From Diphasiastrum complanatum (lineage: Eukaryota; Streptophyta; Lycopodiopsida; Lycopodiales; Lycopodiaceae), in the NCBI GenBank assembly GCA_029204225.1, contig CM055097.1, forward strand, positions 3,504,620-3,568,619: a stretch of DNA of 64,000 nt, given 5' to 3'. The notes below the pieces were generated by a model that worked only from the letters and a program-made list of their open reading frames with translations, searched no databases and had not been told where the DNA came from. A program made the position numbers and the translations under genes. This document shows, piece by piece, positions 22,051-33,475 of this stretch; within the stretch, counting starts at the first letter, position 1, and each line of letters starts with the position of its first letter.

Positions 22051-23850
22051 TTGGCACAAATTTGCCTTAGAATTGGGTCCCAGCCCACCCTAAATGAGGC
22101 TAGAGGAAATTTTGCACTATAGAAATGGCCGGTAAATATTTTACGGCTTTTCAAAAAAATGGCCAGTTGTAAAAAAATAGCCGATATGATCGTGCTAAAA
22201 TCCCACCATGTATTGAGTCCATTTTTACTAATATATGATCACTCAGTGTATTTTTCAGGGAAACCGTGTTGTCATGGGAGCCATAGTCATGAATGCTGAA
22301 AAAGTCAACCACGGAAGAAAAACCAAGAAAGAAAAGTTTCGGGTAAAAACGAGACCGGGAAATATGGATTCAGTGTCAAGGAATCACAGAAACCCTAACG
22401 ACAAAGTTTGGGCAATTTACGGACAGTTAACGAAATGTGTGGGCCAAATGGTTACCCAACATGCCAAAAACCCAGACAAATGAGCAGCAGGCGCACGACC
22501 CTTGAAAAAAACGAAGAAAGGCCAAAAACGAAGGTACCCAAAGAAAAATAAGGGCCGCCTACAAAAAATAGGGGTTGAAAAAGGGCCTCACCCAAAATTT
22601 GGATATTAAATGCCAAAACACCTTGGAGGCTATAAAAATTGGGAGGTACACCCACTAGCCATTGACATTTTGGGCTTCTAGGGTGTACAAAAGGAGAAAC
22701 TTGAATGGCCTCCCTAGCCTTTGACAAAAATGGCATCTTGGCTAGTTTTGGAAGAGGGTCTTGAATGCACCACTCCCCCACTCTCTTATGGAGGCCACTA
22801 GGTGTACTATCAAATGGGTTGAGGACAAATGGCAAAGAGAGCTTGAAGGAAATGAAGAATGGCAAGATGGCATTGTGAAGGGGATGCATTGGATTTTCCT
22901 ATAAGAAGGAACCAACTCCTTGTATTTCAAATGTTAGTGTATTTGGATGTTAGTGCTTTTGTGATTTGATAATTTGATAGTTGAAATTTTGGATGATGAG
23001 ATGATGTTGATAGTTGGAGTTGATAAGATTGATGTAGTTGAATGCCATGTTGATTGAGAATTTCATTACATTTGTTGAGAGTTAGTTAGAAGTCATGTGA
23101 CTTGGAATGCATTTGGGTTGTTGATTGAAGGTTGATAAGTTTGAGAATGAGATTTGGTATGCCTACTTTCTTATTGCTCAATACTAGTGCTTTGTATAGG
23201 ATGTGAGAAGTTAACTTCACTTTGTGGTCTCATGGTCTCCCATGCTAGTATCGTCAATTGAGAAGGTAGAATGCCAAATTTTGAGAGATACTTGTTCAAT
23301 GTTGATTGTTTGAGAGAGATTTGAGATTACTTACCCCATGGCATGTTTGATTGGATATTCGTAGTGGTTACTTTGTTCCATGTTAATTGTGGAATGTTTT
23401 GTTTGATTCGTGGAGATTGAGTTTGACACTCATGTGTGGTTGGTTGATAAATAGAAATGGTAGAGTGGATTGGTTGAAAATTTGAGAGTTTGGAGTAGGG
23501 TTTCCTTTGATGGTTGGTCAATAACAATGGTGAGGTTAGTTAACGGTTTGAATATGCAATAAGATTTCGGTTACTTGTTTCAAGAGGGAGAGTGATGGGA
23601 CAATGATCATGACTTGTTCGGTTCAAATGGAGTACATTAGCATGAGGTGCTTGAGTGTGTGTACGCAAGTGTTGATGGAATGTTTTGAATACGTGTTGGA
23701 GATTTGTTTCGTAAGCAGTGATTGGTTTGTGTTCAAGCGGTAGTGATTGGTTTGTGTTCAAGCGGTTGGCGTAATGTATGTATTTTTAGAATGCTTGGAT
23801 ACCCTTGAAAGCTCGGAAAGTGTATTAGCAATCAAGAGAATCGAATACCA
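22050..23850. other. LTR-like block with TATA box and a G/T-rich tract
   Basis: CGGTAAATATTTTACGG stands at 22129-22145. GGCTATAAAAATTGG at about 22628-22642 is a candidate TATA box. From 22930 to 23770 the plus strand is unusually rich in TTGA, GTTG and GAGT words. ORFs here (for example 22452-22889 minus) show no domain. It may be an inserted LTR, but I found no terminal repeats or primer site to prove it. Confidence 0.3.
23717..23766. repeat. 25-bp tandem duplication
   Basis: G(C/T)AGTGATTGGTTTGTGTT followed by CAAGCG occurs twice in a row, at about 23715-23740 and 23741-23765. Confidence 0.8.
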
Positions 23851-24720
23851 ATAAACAGTGAGAAGGACACAAAGAATCAGACTCAAAGCCTGTTGCCTAC
23901 AACCAAGTGCCCTTGCTGAATCTATGAAGACCTCGCTGCACCTGTGGAGAGTTCACTGTGCCTGTGGAGATTTCGGAACAACTCATTGGAGGCAGTTTCT
24001 GCCTGTCTGCCCGTCTGCCTCTGTTTGCTGCTCCTACAAGTGCTCGCTGCCTCACTTGCCTCTGCCTTCGTTGCTTCACCAGCGACCTACTTGCAGTTGC
24101 TCGATGCCTCACCTGCTGGCCCTGCTAACTGTCTGTTGCACTCCTCTGTGTGCTCGTTGGAGGGATTCCTGGCAGACTACTGCAGCTCCTCACTGCCCCA
24201 TCAACTGCTCGCTGCCCTCAGCTGATCGCTACCTCATCGCTGCCGTGTGCCCACCTACCATCTACCTTTTGTTTCTGCCTGTGCATTGTCTGTCTGCCAA
24301 TATCATTCCCAGTGGGCATTCATTACACTACAGAGAGCCCTTCTATGCAAAACATTGTGAATCCAAGAGCATCCTATCATTGACAGAAAGAGCATAATGG
24401 GAACTCAGGGAGTATGAACTCAGGGAGTATGAACTCCACCCTGTTGTCCAATGTTGGGTCAAGTCTATGAATCTAATTAAGTGACCATCGCGGCCTCTGC
24501 TATTTTTCAGCTAAGCTGAGCGCACCGCTATGGCGAATCCACCTTACCTTTGAGGCAGAGATCCAAGGCATTGTTGTTGCTAATTTTTGGCATTCTTCTG
24601 TACTCAGCCAGCATTCAAGCACATACCCATCGCCTTCCAGGAAGCCATGCAAGACAGTAAAGGCAAAACAACCGGGACTTTGAGACATTCATGACTAAGG
24701 GGTTCTTACAGCAAACCGGC
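23850..24720. other. GC-richer, C/T-biased block without recognised gene
   Basis: Plus-strand 23930-24260 is rich in CTGC and CCTG words, so all three plus frames stay open. Their products (Leu/Cys/Pro/Ser-rich) do not look like a protein family. A minus-strand frame at 24500-24688 (MSQSPGCFAFTVLHGFLEGD and onward) has more protein-like composition but no match I can name. GGGAGTATGAACTCA is tandemly repeated at about 24395-24435. Confidence 0.35.
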
Positions 24721-25319
24721 TACCTAACTATTCATTGAGGTAAGCGTTTACTTAATCTATTTGCGTTGTCTATTCATTTCAGTTCCATGAAGTTTTGTTG
24801 GTCAATCCCTTCGTAGTGTGATATTATAGCCTTAATCACTTGTGGTTGGAGTGAAATTTTTGTAAATGTTGTAGTAAAGCAAGTTTTCAGGGGATCAAGT
24901 ACATCGATTTAAAAGAACGAGTCATACAAATTGTGTTTTGCTACGGTTGCCTTTTGAGGTTGTATTTATATAACCAAGTGAATACTTGGGAGCCTTTATA
25001 GTGAATCGGTTTTAGCATTAATTCAAACTCAGTCCGGAATTGTAATATTTTATAAACAAATGCGGCATGGCTAATTAGAACAATGAGTGCCTATTTCCAA
25101 CTTGTCTAGTGAAAGTGTTAAGTAAATAACTTTGTTTCGTACTGATTTAGAATGTGTTGTACGGAGAGAATTGTAGGTTGGGTAGTTTATAATTTGCTGA
25201 GTTAGATTTATTGAACGGCTATAAGGAATCGTCAAGTTTTGAAGCGTTTCTTCCGGTTTGTCAATTATGAAGCGTGTCAACTGGACCTGGCCTCTGTGAA
25301 ACACCAAAGCGGGCCGTCC

Positions 25320-25470
25320 ACCATCCGTGGTTGAAATACACCACCTTGGTTAAAGCGTCACACTAGTCACACCCGTCGTCGGTACTATCTAGCGAAATAC
25401 CTAGACCTGACGGTCGGCGAATATATCGCCGCTTAGCAAACAAAGCGGTGCATATAACTTGCACCCCACG
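25320..25470. other. chain of small hairpins
   Basis: Successive stems are GGCGA..TCGCC (25416-25430), CCGCTT..AAGCGG (25429-25448) and GGTGCA..TGCACC (25447-25465). Neighbouring stems share their CC/GG edge bases. Upstream ACCATCCGTGGT (~25333) is another small stem. The block is CpG-rich compared with its surroundings. Whether it is transcribed is unknown. Confidence 0.5.
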
Positions 25471-25719
25471 AGCACATCATAGACAGTAAATCGGTTTCCA
25501 GCCCATGTAAGATTTTTACTAACTGTAAGCCGAATTCAATGGGGAAAGAGATATTAGCAAGATCCTAACGCGAATTAGTGATCAGAAGTTTTACGGAACT
25601 GTGACCCTAGAAAGCTAGTGAATCATTGCAGCCAAAAGTACTAGCACCCTCTCCTTGCAACCGTATCTCTGAGAGTCTGGAAAACTCTCATCGGTTGGGG
25701 AGCACGGAGCAATAGAGAA

Positions 25720-27840
25720 GGCCATCAGGGTTGGAAGTGGCAAATCCTTTGTTGCTCACGTAGGGCCGAACCGTCATTAGAGGTGGGGCCCCTTGACCCT
25801 TTTAGGACGTTTTGGCTGGACCAACCCCCCGTCAAAATAGGCCCTAACAGTATTTCAAAAGCTTTGGTTTGTTCAATTTTAATGACCAAAATCATCAAAA
25901 CCACAATAACCAACTGATCGGTGCTCCACCGATTTGAAAAGGAGAAAACCGAAAAAACACGATTTAATTCCATCTACTGGGAGTATCAATACTCCAGAGT
26001 TAAATGGTTTCAAATGCATGATACCAAGGAATCAAATTCCTATACTGAGTATAAATGCCCGAAGAATCAATACTTCAAGTTTTGCCCGTTGATTCGAAAA
26101 AAATCTCCTTTCAAAATCAACATATAGGTTTTACTTACGGTTATCATTTACTAGACCTGGTTATTTCCCATGCCATTGCTGGAAGAGTAGCTGACGATGG
26201 AATATTCATTACCAATCATAGACTCCCCTCGCATGCAAAACAATCGAAGGCCTTTTTAAAATAAAAACCTTAAGCCATATCCTTAAGGCATGCAACCCAT
26301 TACATCCAAAACCCTAAAAAAAGTCTATCAACTAAAAAGGAGAGCACAAAAGCCCTACAGTCGCCACCCCAAAGAATTTTTATGTACGCCCAGCCGCAAC
26401 TCCCGAGAGAGAGAGAGTAAGAGATGACGGGCATGCTTTCCAAGCAGGAAGAGAGGGCTGGATCGCGTGAGAGAGAGAGGGAACAAGTAGCATGGATCGC
26501 GCTCTTCTTCGGCACATCCACCGCTCATTTCCATCATGTCAGACACGCTACATCACCCAGGGCATTTATGCTGCCAAGAAGGATCAAGCTATTCACGTTT
26601 TCCTTCTTCCCACAACTGTCTGTGCTGCTTCAGCACGCACTCCATCTCATCCTACCAGCGCATGAAAAAATCGCAGACATCCATCATTAATGATGATTAT
26701 CAGGGAAGTAGCGCCCTACTCTAACATCAAAAATATTCCACGGGCAACCATTCCTGCAGGATAAACAAGGTTCAAGCATAAAAATAGAAGACTAATCCAC
26801 CAACCCATCAGAATAGTTTGAAAACCATTAGAGAGCAAAGTCTTCCATTTCAACACAACCAGTGCTCAGGTTACTACCACTGTCCAACTGCGATAATGCC
26901 TTGCCACAGTCAAAAATCCCTTTGACAGGCTTTAAACAAGTAAACCAAGATTTTTCTGACATTTGCAGAATCCAGACAGTTGCAGAAAGTGTATAGACCA
27001 GGGTTTCAGAAAATCAGGCCACGCAATACCTTCAATAACTTATTAGCAATCTTGATTCTTAAGCTTATGGCATAAAAGCTCATTTCGTTGTTTTCATTAT
27101 TAGATATTGCAAGTTCAAATGCGAGATTACAGCGACCAGAGCCTCACCAAGGAGGGATTCTATCCAAAAGCTTTTGCTTCAGGGATTTGCCTACTCCAAA
27201 TAATCCTAATTTTTTATTTCTGCTTGCCCGTAAAATACATGTTTCATTCTGAAGCAGAAAAATAAAAACCAATCATTATTATCAGGGAGTAAACAAGCTT
27301 CAGAGAGGTGATTCCCCGCAAAAACAGTCATAACTTTCATTCCACTCCACACTAAAGAATTAGGATAGCTGCACTTATGTTCCACATGCAGATTCACAGG
27401 AGGATTTAAGTAGAAGAAAAACTTCTAATCCTCAGCATGCAATCCAGAAAATCATATTTGTAAATGAACATAAGTCAGAACCAGATTCAAAACATTATAT
27501 ACATATACATATATCCCCATCCTTAAGTGCAACAGAATTCAACAATGAACTTGCAGCCGAATCTACCATAGTAGATCACTCAACACCATTTGAAAACTTC
27601 CCCAAGAAATCATGAAATTGCATCTAGATTCCTACAAACTTGCAGCATCTTTTACCAAAAATCCATGTAGAAGTGCACTTTACTATAATTTCGAAAAGTA
27701 TGCTACTTATCCGGAATTTGTGAATCCAACTCCATGATTCCCTTGAGAAAAAACAGCACTCCTTCCGGGATGTAAATCCAAGCACTTCAACTTCCAAATC
27801 GATGTAGGCTTGTCCCATCCTATCCAAGACCGCAACTTAG
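25720..27840. other. 5' internal region of the long minus-strand element, no gene recognised
   Basis: Short frames only. GA-rich runs occur at 26407-26430 and 26469-26481. AAACCCTAAAAAAA lies near 26310. On the minus strand, just after the primer site, a short frame (27624-27827, beginning MDRMGQAYIDLEVEVLG) is present, but no gag domain follows. Confidence 0.4.
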
Positions 27841-27857
27841 CTGGGCTCTGATGCCAA

Positions 27858-28283
27858 TATAAAGACCCTATAGGATTGCCCCTAAGATGAGGATAGGAGA
27901 ACACAATAAGAGAGACTATTATGCCAAACCGCCCAACCAATCCTAGATCAAACTTGGATCTAGCCCCCAAGCCATGTCATGTGAAGCAAGAAGAGAGAAA
28001 CTGATAACCTAAACCCAATATGTCGATGGGAGAATCTCTACCTCATTATATAGAGAGTAGAGTCCGGTGCATGAAACCATGCAACCCCCATGCAGGTCAA
28101 CTATAAATAGGTCTCATCTCTTCATGCAGTCCTCCTGCCTATATCCGTCACACAGACATGCAATACTCCATATGTCTCAATTAGAGTGTCTGGGTCCTCT
28201 CAAGGTTATCAGTCACAAACTGGCCTTGACATGGAATTAAATCATGGCATGACCAACAATCTCGAATACTGGAGGGCCGGTCT
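27858..28283 (-). mobile_element. 5' LTR of the long minus-strand element (5' end truncated)
   Basis: The left part, about 27860-28115, also matches 37812-38062 (CTAAGATGAGGATAGGAGAA and onward). The right part, 28090-28283, matches 17770-17975. The minus-strand end GGGTCTTTATA is followed by TTGGCATCAGAGC (27857-27845), a copia-type tRNA-Met primer site. TATATAATGAGG near 28055 (minus) is a TATA candidate. Relative to the 3' LTR the first ~40 bp are missing, cut by Copia-2 sequence. Confidence 0.75.
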
Positions 28284-30730
28284 ACATGCCCATCAATGGT
28301 ATCTCGATTCAGGTGCTTCTCAGCACATGACGCCATGCAAGGACCTCTTCTCTACACTCACAACTACAGAATCAAAGTACATTTTCTTTGGTGACTCCAG
28401 TTTACACCAAGTTGAAGGCCAAGGGTCTATTCAACTGCTTTTCTCTGATGGCATCACTAGGTAGCTTAATGGAGTACTTATGTACCCAAATTAACAAAGA
28501 ACATTTTATCTATTAGCAAGATCACAGATCAGGACTATAGAGCTTTGTTCACTGCCAACCGATGTACTATTTTAGATGAGAACTCAAAGAAAATCCTTTC
28601 TGCTTACAGAGAAAAAAAATTTGTATATACTGAGTCACGATGTTGCACTTTCTATGAGTTGTTTAGATGCTAATTTATGGCATCAAAGATTAGGTCATTT
28701 ATACGCGCGTTCAATCTTGTATATGCATCACAATAAAATGGTCAAGGACATGAATATAATTACTGTCACCACAACTAATCAGACTATCTGTGAAAATTGT
28801 CTACTAGGGAAACAACCTAGAACGAAATTTCTTAAAGGACAAGCCAAAAGGGCGAAGTTAATCTTGTCACTGATACATAGTGACTTGTGTGGTCCTATGA
28901 GTATACCTTCATTAGGTCAAGCTCTATATTTTATCACGTTCATTGATGATTACTCCCGATTTGCCATAGTTATGTTCATAAAGAACAAGTCAAAAGCATT
29001 TTGTTGCATTAAAGACTTGAAGCAATATGCTGAGAATCAAACTGGTCAGAAAATCAAGGCCCTACGATCTGATTCAAGGGGAGAGTTCTTGTCAAATGAG
29101 ATGAAGGACTACCTATCTTCATGTGGTGTGCACCACTAGTTTACTACGAGCTACACTCCACAACAGAACGGAGTAGCAGAGCAGAAGAACCACACATTGT
29201 TGGAAGCTGCATGATCCATGACAATAAATTCGCATTTGTCTCAAACCTTTTGGACAGAAGCTATCTCTACGGCTTGCTATCTGCAAAATTACTCTAGCAC
29301 TAAAGCAGTTGATTCCAAGACACCGTTTGAAGCCTACTACGGTTACAAACCAAGTTTGAAACACCTGTGTGTTTTTGGATGTCTCTGCTATGCAAAAGTG
29401 CCATCTGATCTGAGGAAAAAGCTAGACCTAGTAAGTTGTAAAAGCATCTTCATCTGCTATTCAACATCATACAAGACATATCATGTTCACGATGTGGTTA
29501 TGGGCCAGATCTCAGTCAGTCGCGATGTTGTCTTCCTTGAAGACAAGTATTACGATTTCAAGCAGAAGCAACCAATACAAGAGACTGCCATAGCAGCTCC
29601 ACCTTCCATCGATAGGCTACGACCTACGACTGTTCAAATAATGGAGTTCGTCCCAACGACTCCACTTACCATTGATGGGCCTAGACCCATGATCGTTCAA
29701 CTGCAAAATACTATGATCCCAATCATTTACCAAGGAGAATCGTCTGATCAAGCACCTGATCGCTTCATCTCTCAAACTTTCATCAATCATGACGAACCTG
29801 CCACCATAGTAGAAGCACTGTCAATGCCCGATGCAGACAAATGGAAAGCACGCCATGGATGCTGAGTATCAATCTCCAATGAAGAACAAGACCTGGAGTC
29901 TTGTCATTCCTCCTACTGGTGTAAAGATAATTGATCTAAGTGGATATTTAAGCTGAAGCTTAAACCAGATGGATCAATATCCAAATGGAAAGCTAGTTGG
30001 TAGTTAAAGACTTTGAACAAGTATATGGGATAGACTACACTAAGACCTTCAGTCCAGTAGTAAAACATCAGTCTATTCATACCTTATTGGCTATATCTGC
30101 TGCAGAAGATCTGGATATTTACAAGATGGACGTCTAGACGGCATTCCTACATGGATACATACAAGAAGATGTCTACATATATCAACCAGAAGGTTACATC
30201 CCTCAAGGCAAGGAGCATCTACTATGCAAATTGCATAAGGCATTATACGGTCTGAAGCAAGCTCCAAGAGCCTGGTATGATAGAATAAATCGTTTCTTGT
30301 TGCAGCACGACTTTACCTCCTGCACCGCAGATTCACATGTGTATCTAAAACCAAAGGGGCCAAGCTATGTTAGAATAGCACTATGCGTTGATGATTCCCT
30401 AATCATCAACAATTTAAATTAGTTGTTGCAAGAGACCAAGTCCTTACTCTCATCAGAGTTTGAGATGACTGATTTAGGTCCAGTCCATTACCTACTTGGA
30501 ATGGAGATTCACAAAGATCGCGCAAGCAGAAGGATCGCCATAAGCCAGCAATCCTACTTACTTAATGTACTTCGAAGATACGACATGGAAGATTGCATGC
30601 CCATAGACACTCCTATGGATCCAAGATGCAAGTTGTCCAAAGACATGTGCCCCAGAACAAAGGCAGATCAGCAAGAAATGTGCAAGTACCCTTATGAATC
30701 TATCATAGTTTCTCTCATGTACTCTATGAT
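28284..30730 (+). pseudogene. Copia-2 pol (protease, integrase, RT, partial RNase H)
   Basis: The protease start is WYLDSGASQHMTP at 28297, with the catalytic D-S-G intact. Integrase: zinc-finger residues in HQRLGHLYARS and CENCLLGKQ (~28680-28810), first Asp in HSDLCGP (~28880), second in RSDSRGEF (~29070), Glu in QNGVAEQKNHT (~29165-29200). RT (~29880-30500) holds FSPVVKHQSIHTLLA and HKALYGLKQAPRAWYDRI, and the catalytic motif reads CVDD in place of YVDD (~30385). The connection to RNase H ends at SLMYSM (~30728), where LTR-like sequence begins. Six or more stops plus a frameshift near 29850 make it inactive. gag and LTRs are not attached. Confidence 0.9.
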
Positions 30731-31031
30731 TTGCAAAGAGATAGAGAGAGAAAATCAGAGTAGTGAGTTGAACAATTTGTAGATGCACAGAGCGATCAAA
30801 CGACCAAAAGGTCTTAAGTAGCTAGCTCATTAGAGTGATTTTAGAGAGAGAGAGAGAGAACTGTAGCCATTGTTTCAGAATCTGTAAGTATGAATATGCG
30901 CTTATCAGTGCTACTGTATTATGTTCTGATTCTCTCTTTTATACAGATTTGCTATTGTTCAATTATTACGTTCTTGATTGAATGCAATTGTCTCTCTCAC
31001 TCTCTTGCACACAAACATGGTTATCAGAGAT
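30730..31031 (+). mobile_element. LTR-like end and copia primer site
   Basis: TGGTTATCAGAGAT (31018-31031) follows CACACAAACA, resembling an LTR end plus primer site (one base inserted relative to TGGTATCAGAG). A GA microsatellite lies at 30844-30859 and TTTTATACAG at about 30940. The style (GA/CT tract downstream of the promoter) resembles the Copia-4 LTR. It abuts the broken RNase H of Copia-2, so it replaces that element's 3' end. Confidence 0.4.
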
Positions 31032-31366
31032 AGAGGATCGCATGGCTGTCCAAGACGCCTAATGCTTCGCAATCCTACTGTTACGGCAGTCTCAGACTCC
31101 TACTTTGATAACCCAAAAGGACAACAAGCCTTTGATTCCATTCTCTAATTAATCCTCATTTCTAAAATACGTAGTTACTATTGTGTTCATAATTGTTTTT
31201 CTTTACTTCTGGTAGAGACATCGTTTACATCGTAATTGTCTCTCGTGTTCTGCATTCGTCATGGCTCCACTGCAGTCACAATCAATCGTAGACCACGCAG
31301 ACCACCATCATGCACCAACAGGCACCATGTGTCTTCTCGCCTATGGATAACATTACCAGATGGCAA

Positions 31367-32240
31367 TTACCCTGGCAACTGACTTTGAAAAGATTTTAAG
31401 ACTTGCTGAAACTCCTTGTTGAGTTTCTCCATCTGTTGTTGATTCATCAACTCAAATTGAGATTTCCAGACTTGGTCTGAATCTCGGGGCTCACTTGGAT
31501 GATTATCAGGGAATACACGGTGAGCTCTTTTCTCTTTCTGGTCCTCATCATTAGACCCTTCATCTTCTTCACGAATGGCATCAGACATAGCAGATTTAAG
31601 AGTAAAATACTCTTCGCTAGGTTTAAGCTCTTTCCGGATGTGTCTAGGAAGACCACGATAAACCATATGATCAATATCTTATTAGTAGGTTGTTCCTGGA
31701 CTTGACTTCTGAGATGCTTAAAGCACTCAATATAGTCAAATACACGTTCATCTTTTTTTATTTTTATATTACTAGGATGTACAAAGGGGCCTTTTGTGAG
31801 TCTGAAAGGTTGGAAGCATTTAATAAAATATTCTTTCAGTTCTGACCAATCTTGTTGATCATCACGATCGAGGTTAAAAAACCACTCTCATGCTTTATCT
31901 ACTATGGTCATTGAAAAAAGTTGAACTTTTGCATTGTCGGTATATTTTCCATACACTACGCATTCTCATAGACTTGTAAATAGATGAGGGTCCACATTAC
32001 CATCAAACTTTGGTAATTCCAATTTGGGTGTTTGTTTTTGGACCAAGCGGTATGGTGAGCATGGTGAACAAGGTGATCATCTGGGTTGGGTGTCCATCTG
32101 GATGGTCCAGGGTCTTGATTTACCTGAGATCTAAGGCGATAGGGTTTGTTCTCATCATTTGGATGATTGGGCAGTGTGAATTCATCTATAATTTCTTTGG
32201 GTAAATTGGCCATGAGAACTGAGTGAATCTGATTCAACTC
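31367..32240 (-). pseudogene. gypsy gag (minus strand, Gypsy-1-related)
   Basis: The N-terminal part (from ~32030 downward) reads PKLELPKFDGNVDPHLF, the standard start of a gypsy retrotrans_gag domain. The middle (~31880) has EWFFNLDRDDQQDWSELKEY. The C-terminal part (31666-31367) reads GLPRHIRKELKPSEEYF, then SAMSDAIREEDEGSNDED, closely parallel to Gypsy-1 (LPKRIRPELKRHNEY, then AIREEDEDSDEE). Frames are broken by stops, and the zinc-knuckle end is lost. It packages element RNA when intact. Confidence 0.8.
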
Positions 32241-32329
32241 TTTTGTGATTTGGATTTTTTTTTTTTAAATGCAAATTGACAATACCTTAAGATAGAATTA
32301 GATGTTCAATAGAAATTCTATAAAACTGG

Positions 32330-32800
32330 TATGTCGGATGCAATGGTATTGAGACTGACGGATGCAAAACAGTATTGATAGTATGGGTTCAATGTCAAAT
32401 AGGGATAAAAAGCACTGTATCATATGCAATTGAGTGACAGTGTCGGATGGAACAATATCGGATGGAAATCACAAACTGACATATGCAACGATGGATGCAA
32501 CCTGGCAGATGCAACGGCAGATGCCAACCTGACAGATGCAAACTGGCAGAGGCAACTGCGAATGCAAACTGGCGGATGCAACCTGGCGAAAGCAACATCG
32601 GATGCAACCTAGAAGATGCAACGACGGATGCAACTGGTACAAACAAGTCATTGGATGCACTTTGGACGGAAATGTTTTTCTGGAGGTCGTCGTGGACACG
32701 AAGTCGTCGAATGCATGTCGGACAAATTTTTTTTGTTTGTCGTCGGGTGCACTTCGGATGCAATTTCTTTAAATTTTTAACAGCGACGGGTGCAAGCGAC
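32330..32800 (+). repeat. degenerate GATGCAAC-type tandem repeat
   Basis: GGATGCAA, GATGCAAC or one-base variants occur about 20 times, irregularly spaced 12-30 bp and often separated by (A/C)TGGCA or CGA. The densest part is 32480-32640. All six frames stay open in parts, giving repetitive peptides such as DATTDATG. It sits 5' of the minus-strand gypsy gag, where that element's leader would be. Confidence 0.75.
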
Positions 32801-33119
32801 GGTTCAGCCAATAGGTCTCCCTCCCCTGAAAAAAATGCCAGATAGGTGGAGGGTGGTGGGGCGGTGGGTTTCAACCGTGTGGGGTTGGGTATAGAACATC
32901 AAGCATTCACCATAAGCAATCACCACAAGAAGGCGGAAGAAGAACACGCACTGTCACTCTATCACACTAACTCATACAAAATGTAAAAAGTACAAATAGA
33001 CCTTGAATCCCTGATAGAGAGAGAAAACCTACGAGTAGACTAATAGACTAGCCTACAGCTAATGACAGCTGGTCACAGCTGTCAACATTAATGTACCTCG
33101 TAAACAGTAACAATGAAGT

Positions 33120-33475
33120 TTATCATTGATTTCTAACATAGAGAGGATCGATCGTCCACTTTTTAAGTTTTTACCAAAGCTTTCAAAGAAAATTAGTTAG
33201 AAGAATGAATGCACCAAGGCTTGCCCAACTAGTGTCCAAAACGGAAATGAAACTATCTAAAACCAATAACTAACCAATCTTTACTACTCACCCAACTAGC
33301 AAGGTTACTAAACTAGATTCTAAATTAACACCCACATGGGACATGGAATGATAGGTTGCGGCTAACTAATAATCAACCAAATAAATACATGCCACAATAC
33401 AAACCGATGAGAAGGAGGCAAGAGGAGGCCCGAGAACCTTCCCTCAAGCTATGCACCTTCCCAAAGGGATTGCTG
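33120..33475 (+). mobile_element. gypsy LTR fragment, uninterrupted copy of 8752-8766 plus 11200-11440
   Basis: It contains CCACTTTTTAAGTTT near 33151 and, 75 bp on, the CCCAACTAGCAAGGTTACTA to AGCTATGCACCTTCCCA block. It lacks the LINE that splits the copy in Copia-1, so it serves as an empty-site control. It is cut at 33475, where Copia-3 RT begins. Confidence 0.6.

Larger units (their letters stand above)
17760..28283 (-). mobile_element. long minus-strand LTR element without visible pol (LARD-like)
   Basis: The 5' LTR is at 27858-28283 with its primer site at 27845-27857, and the 3' LTR is at 17760-18013 with its purine tract. LTR sequence, orientation and tract positions agree with one 10.5-kb element. 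The internal 9.8 kb has no gag, protease, integrase or RT motif in any frame. This fits a large retrotransposon derivative, or an element replaced internally by later insertions (some of 22.0-25.7 kb). Alternative: two unrelated LTR relics of one family that happen to share orientation. Confidence 0.55.

Noticed and set aside
22452..22889. 145-codon minus-strand frame
   Set aside because: No motif, no homologous second copy, and it overlaps an LTR-like block with a TATA candidate.
23858..24397. 179-codon plus-strand frame
   Set aside because: It reads CTGC/CCTG-rich DNA that is open in several frames; the Cys/Leu/Pro-rich product resembles no family.
32395..32874. Frames of 159 (minus) and 120 (plus) codons
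   Set aside because: Translation of the GATGCAAC-type repeat in several frames; no start context or domain.
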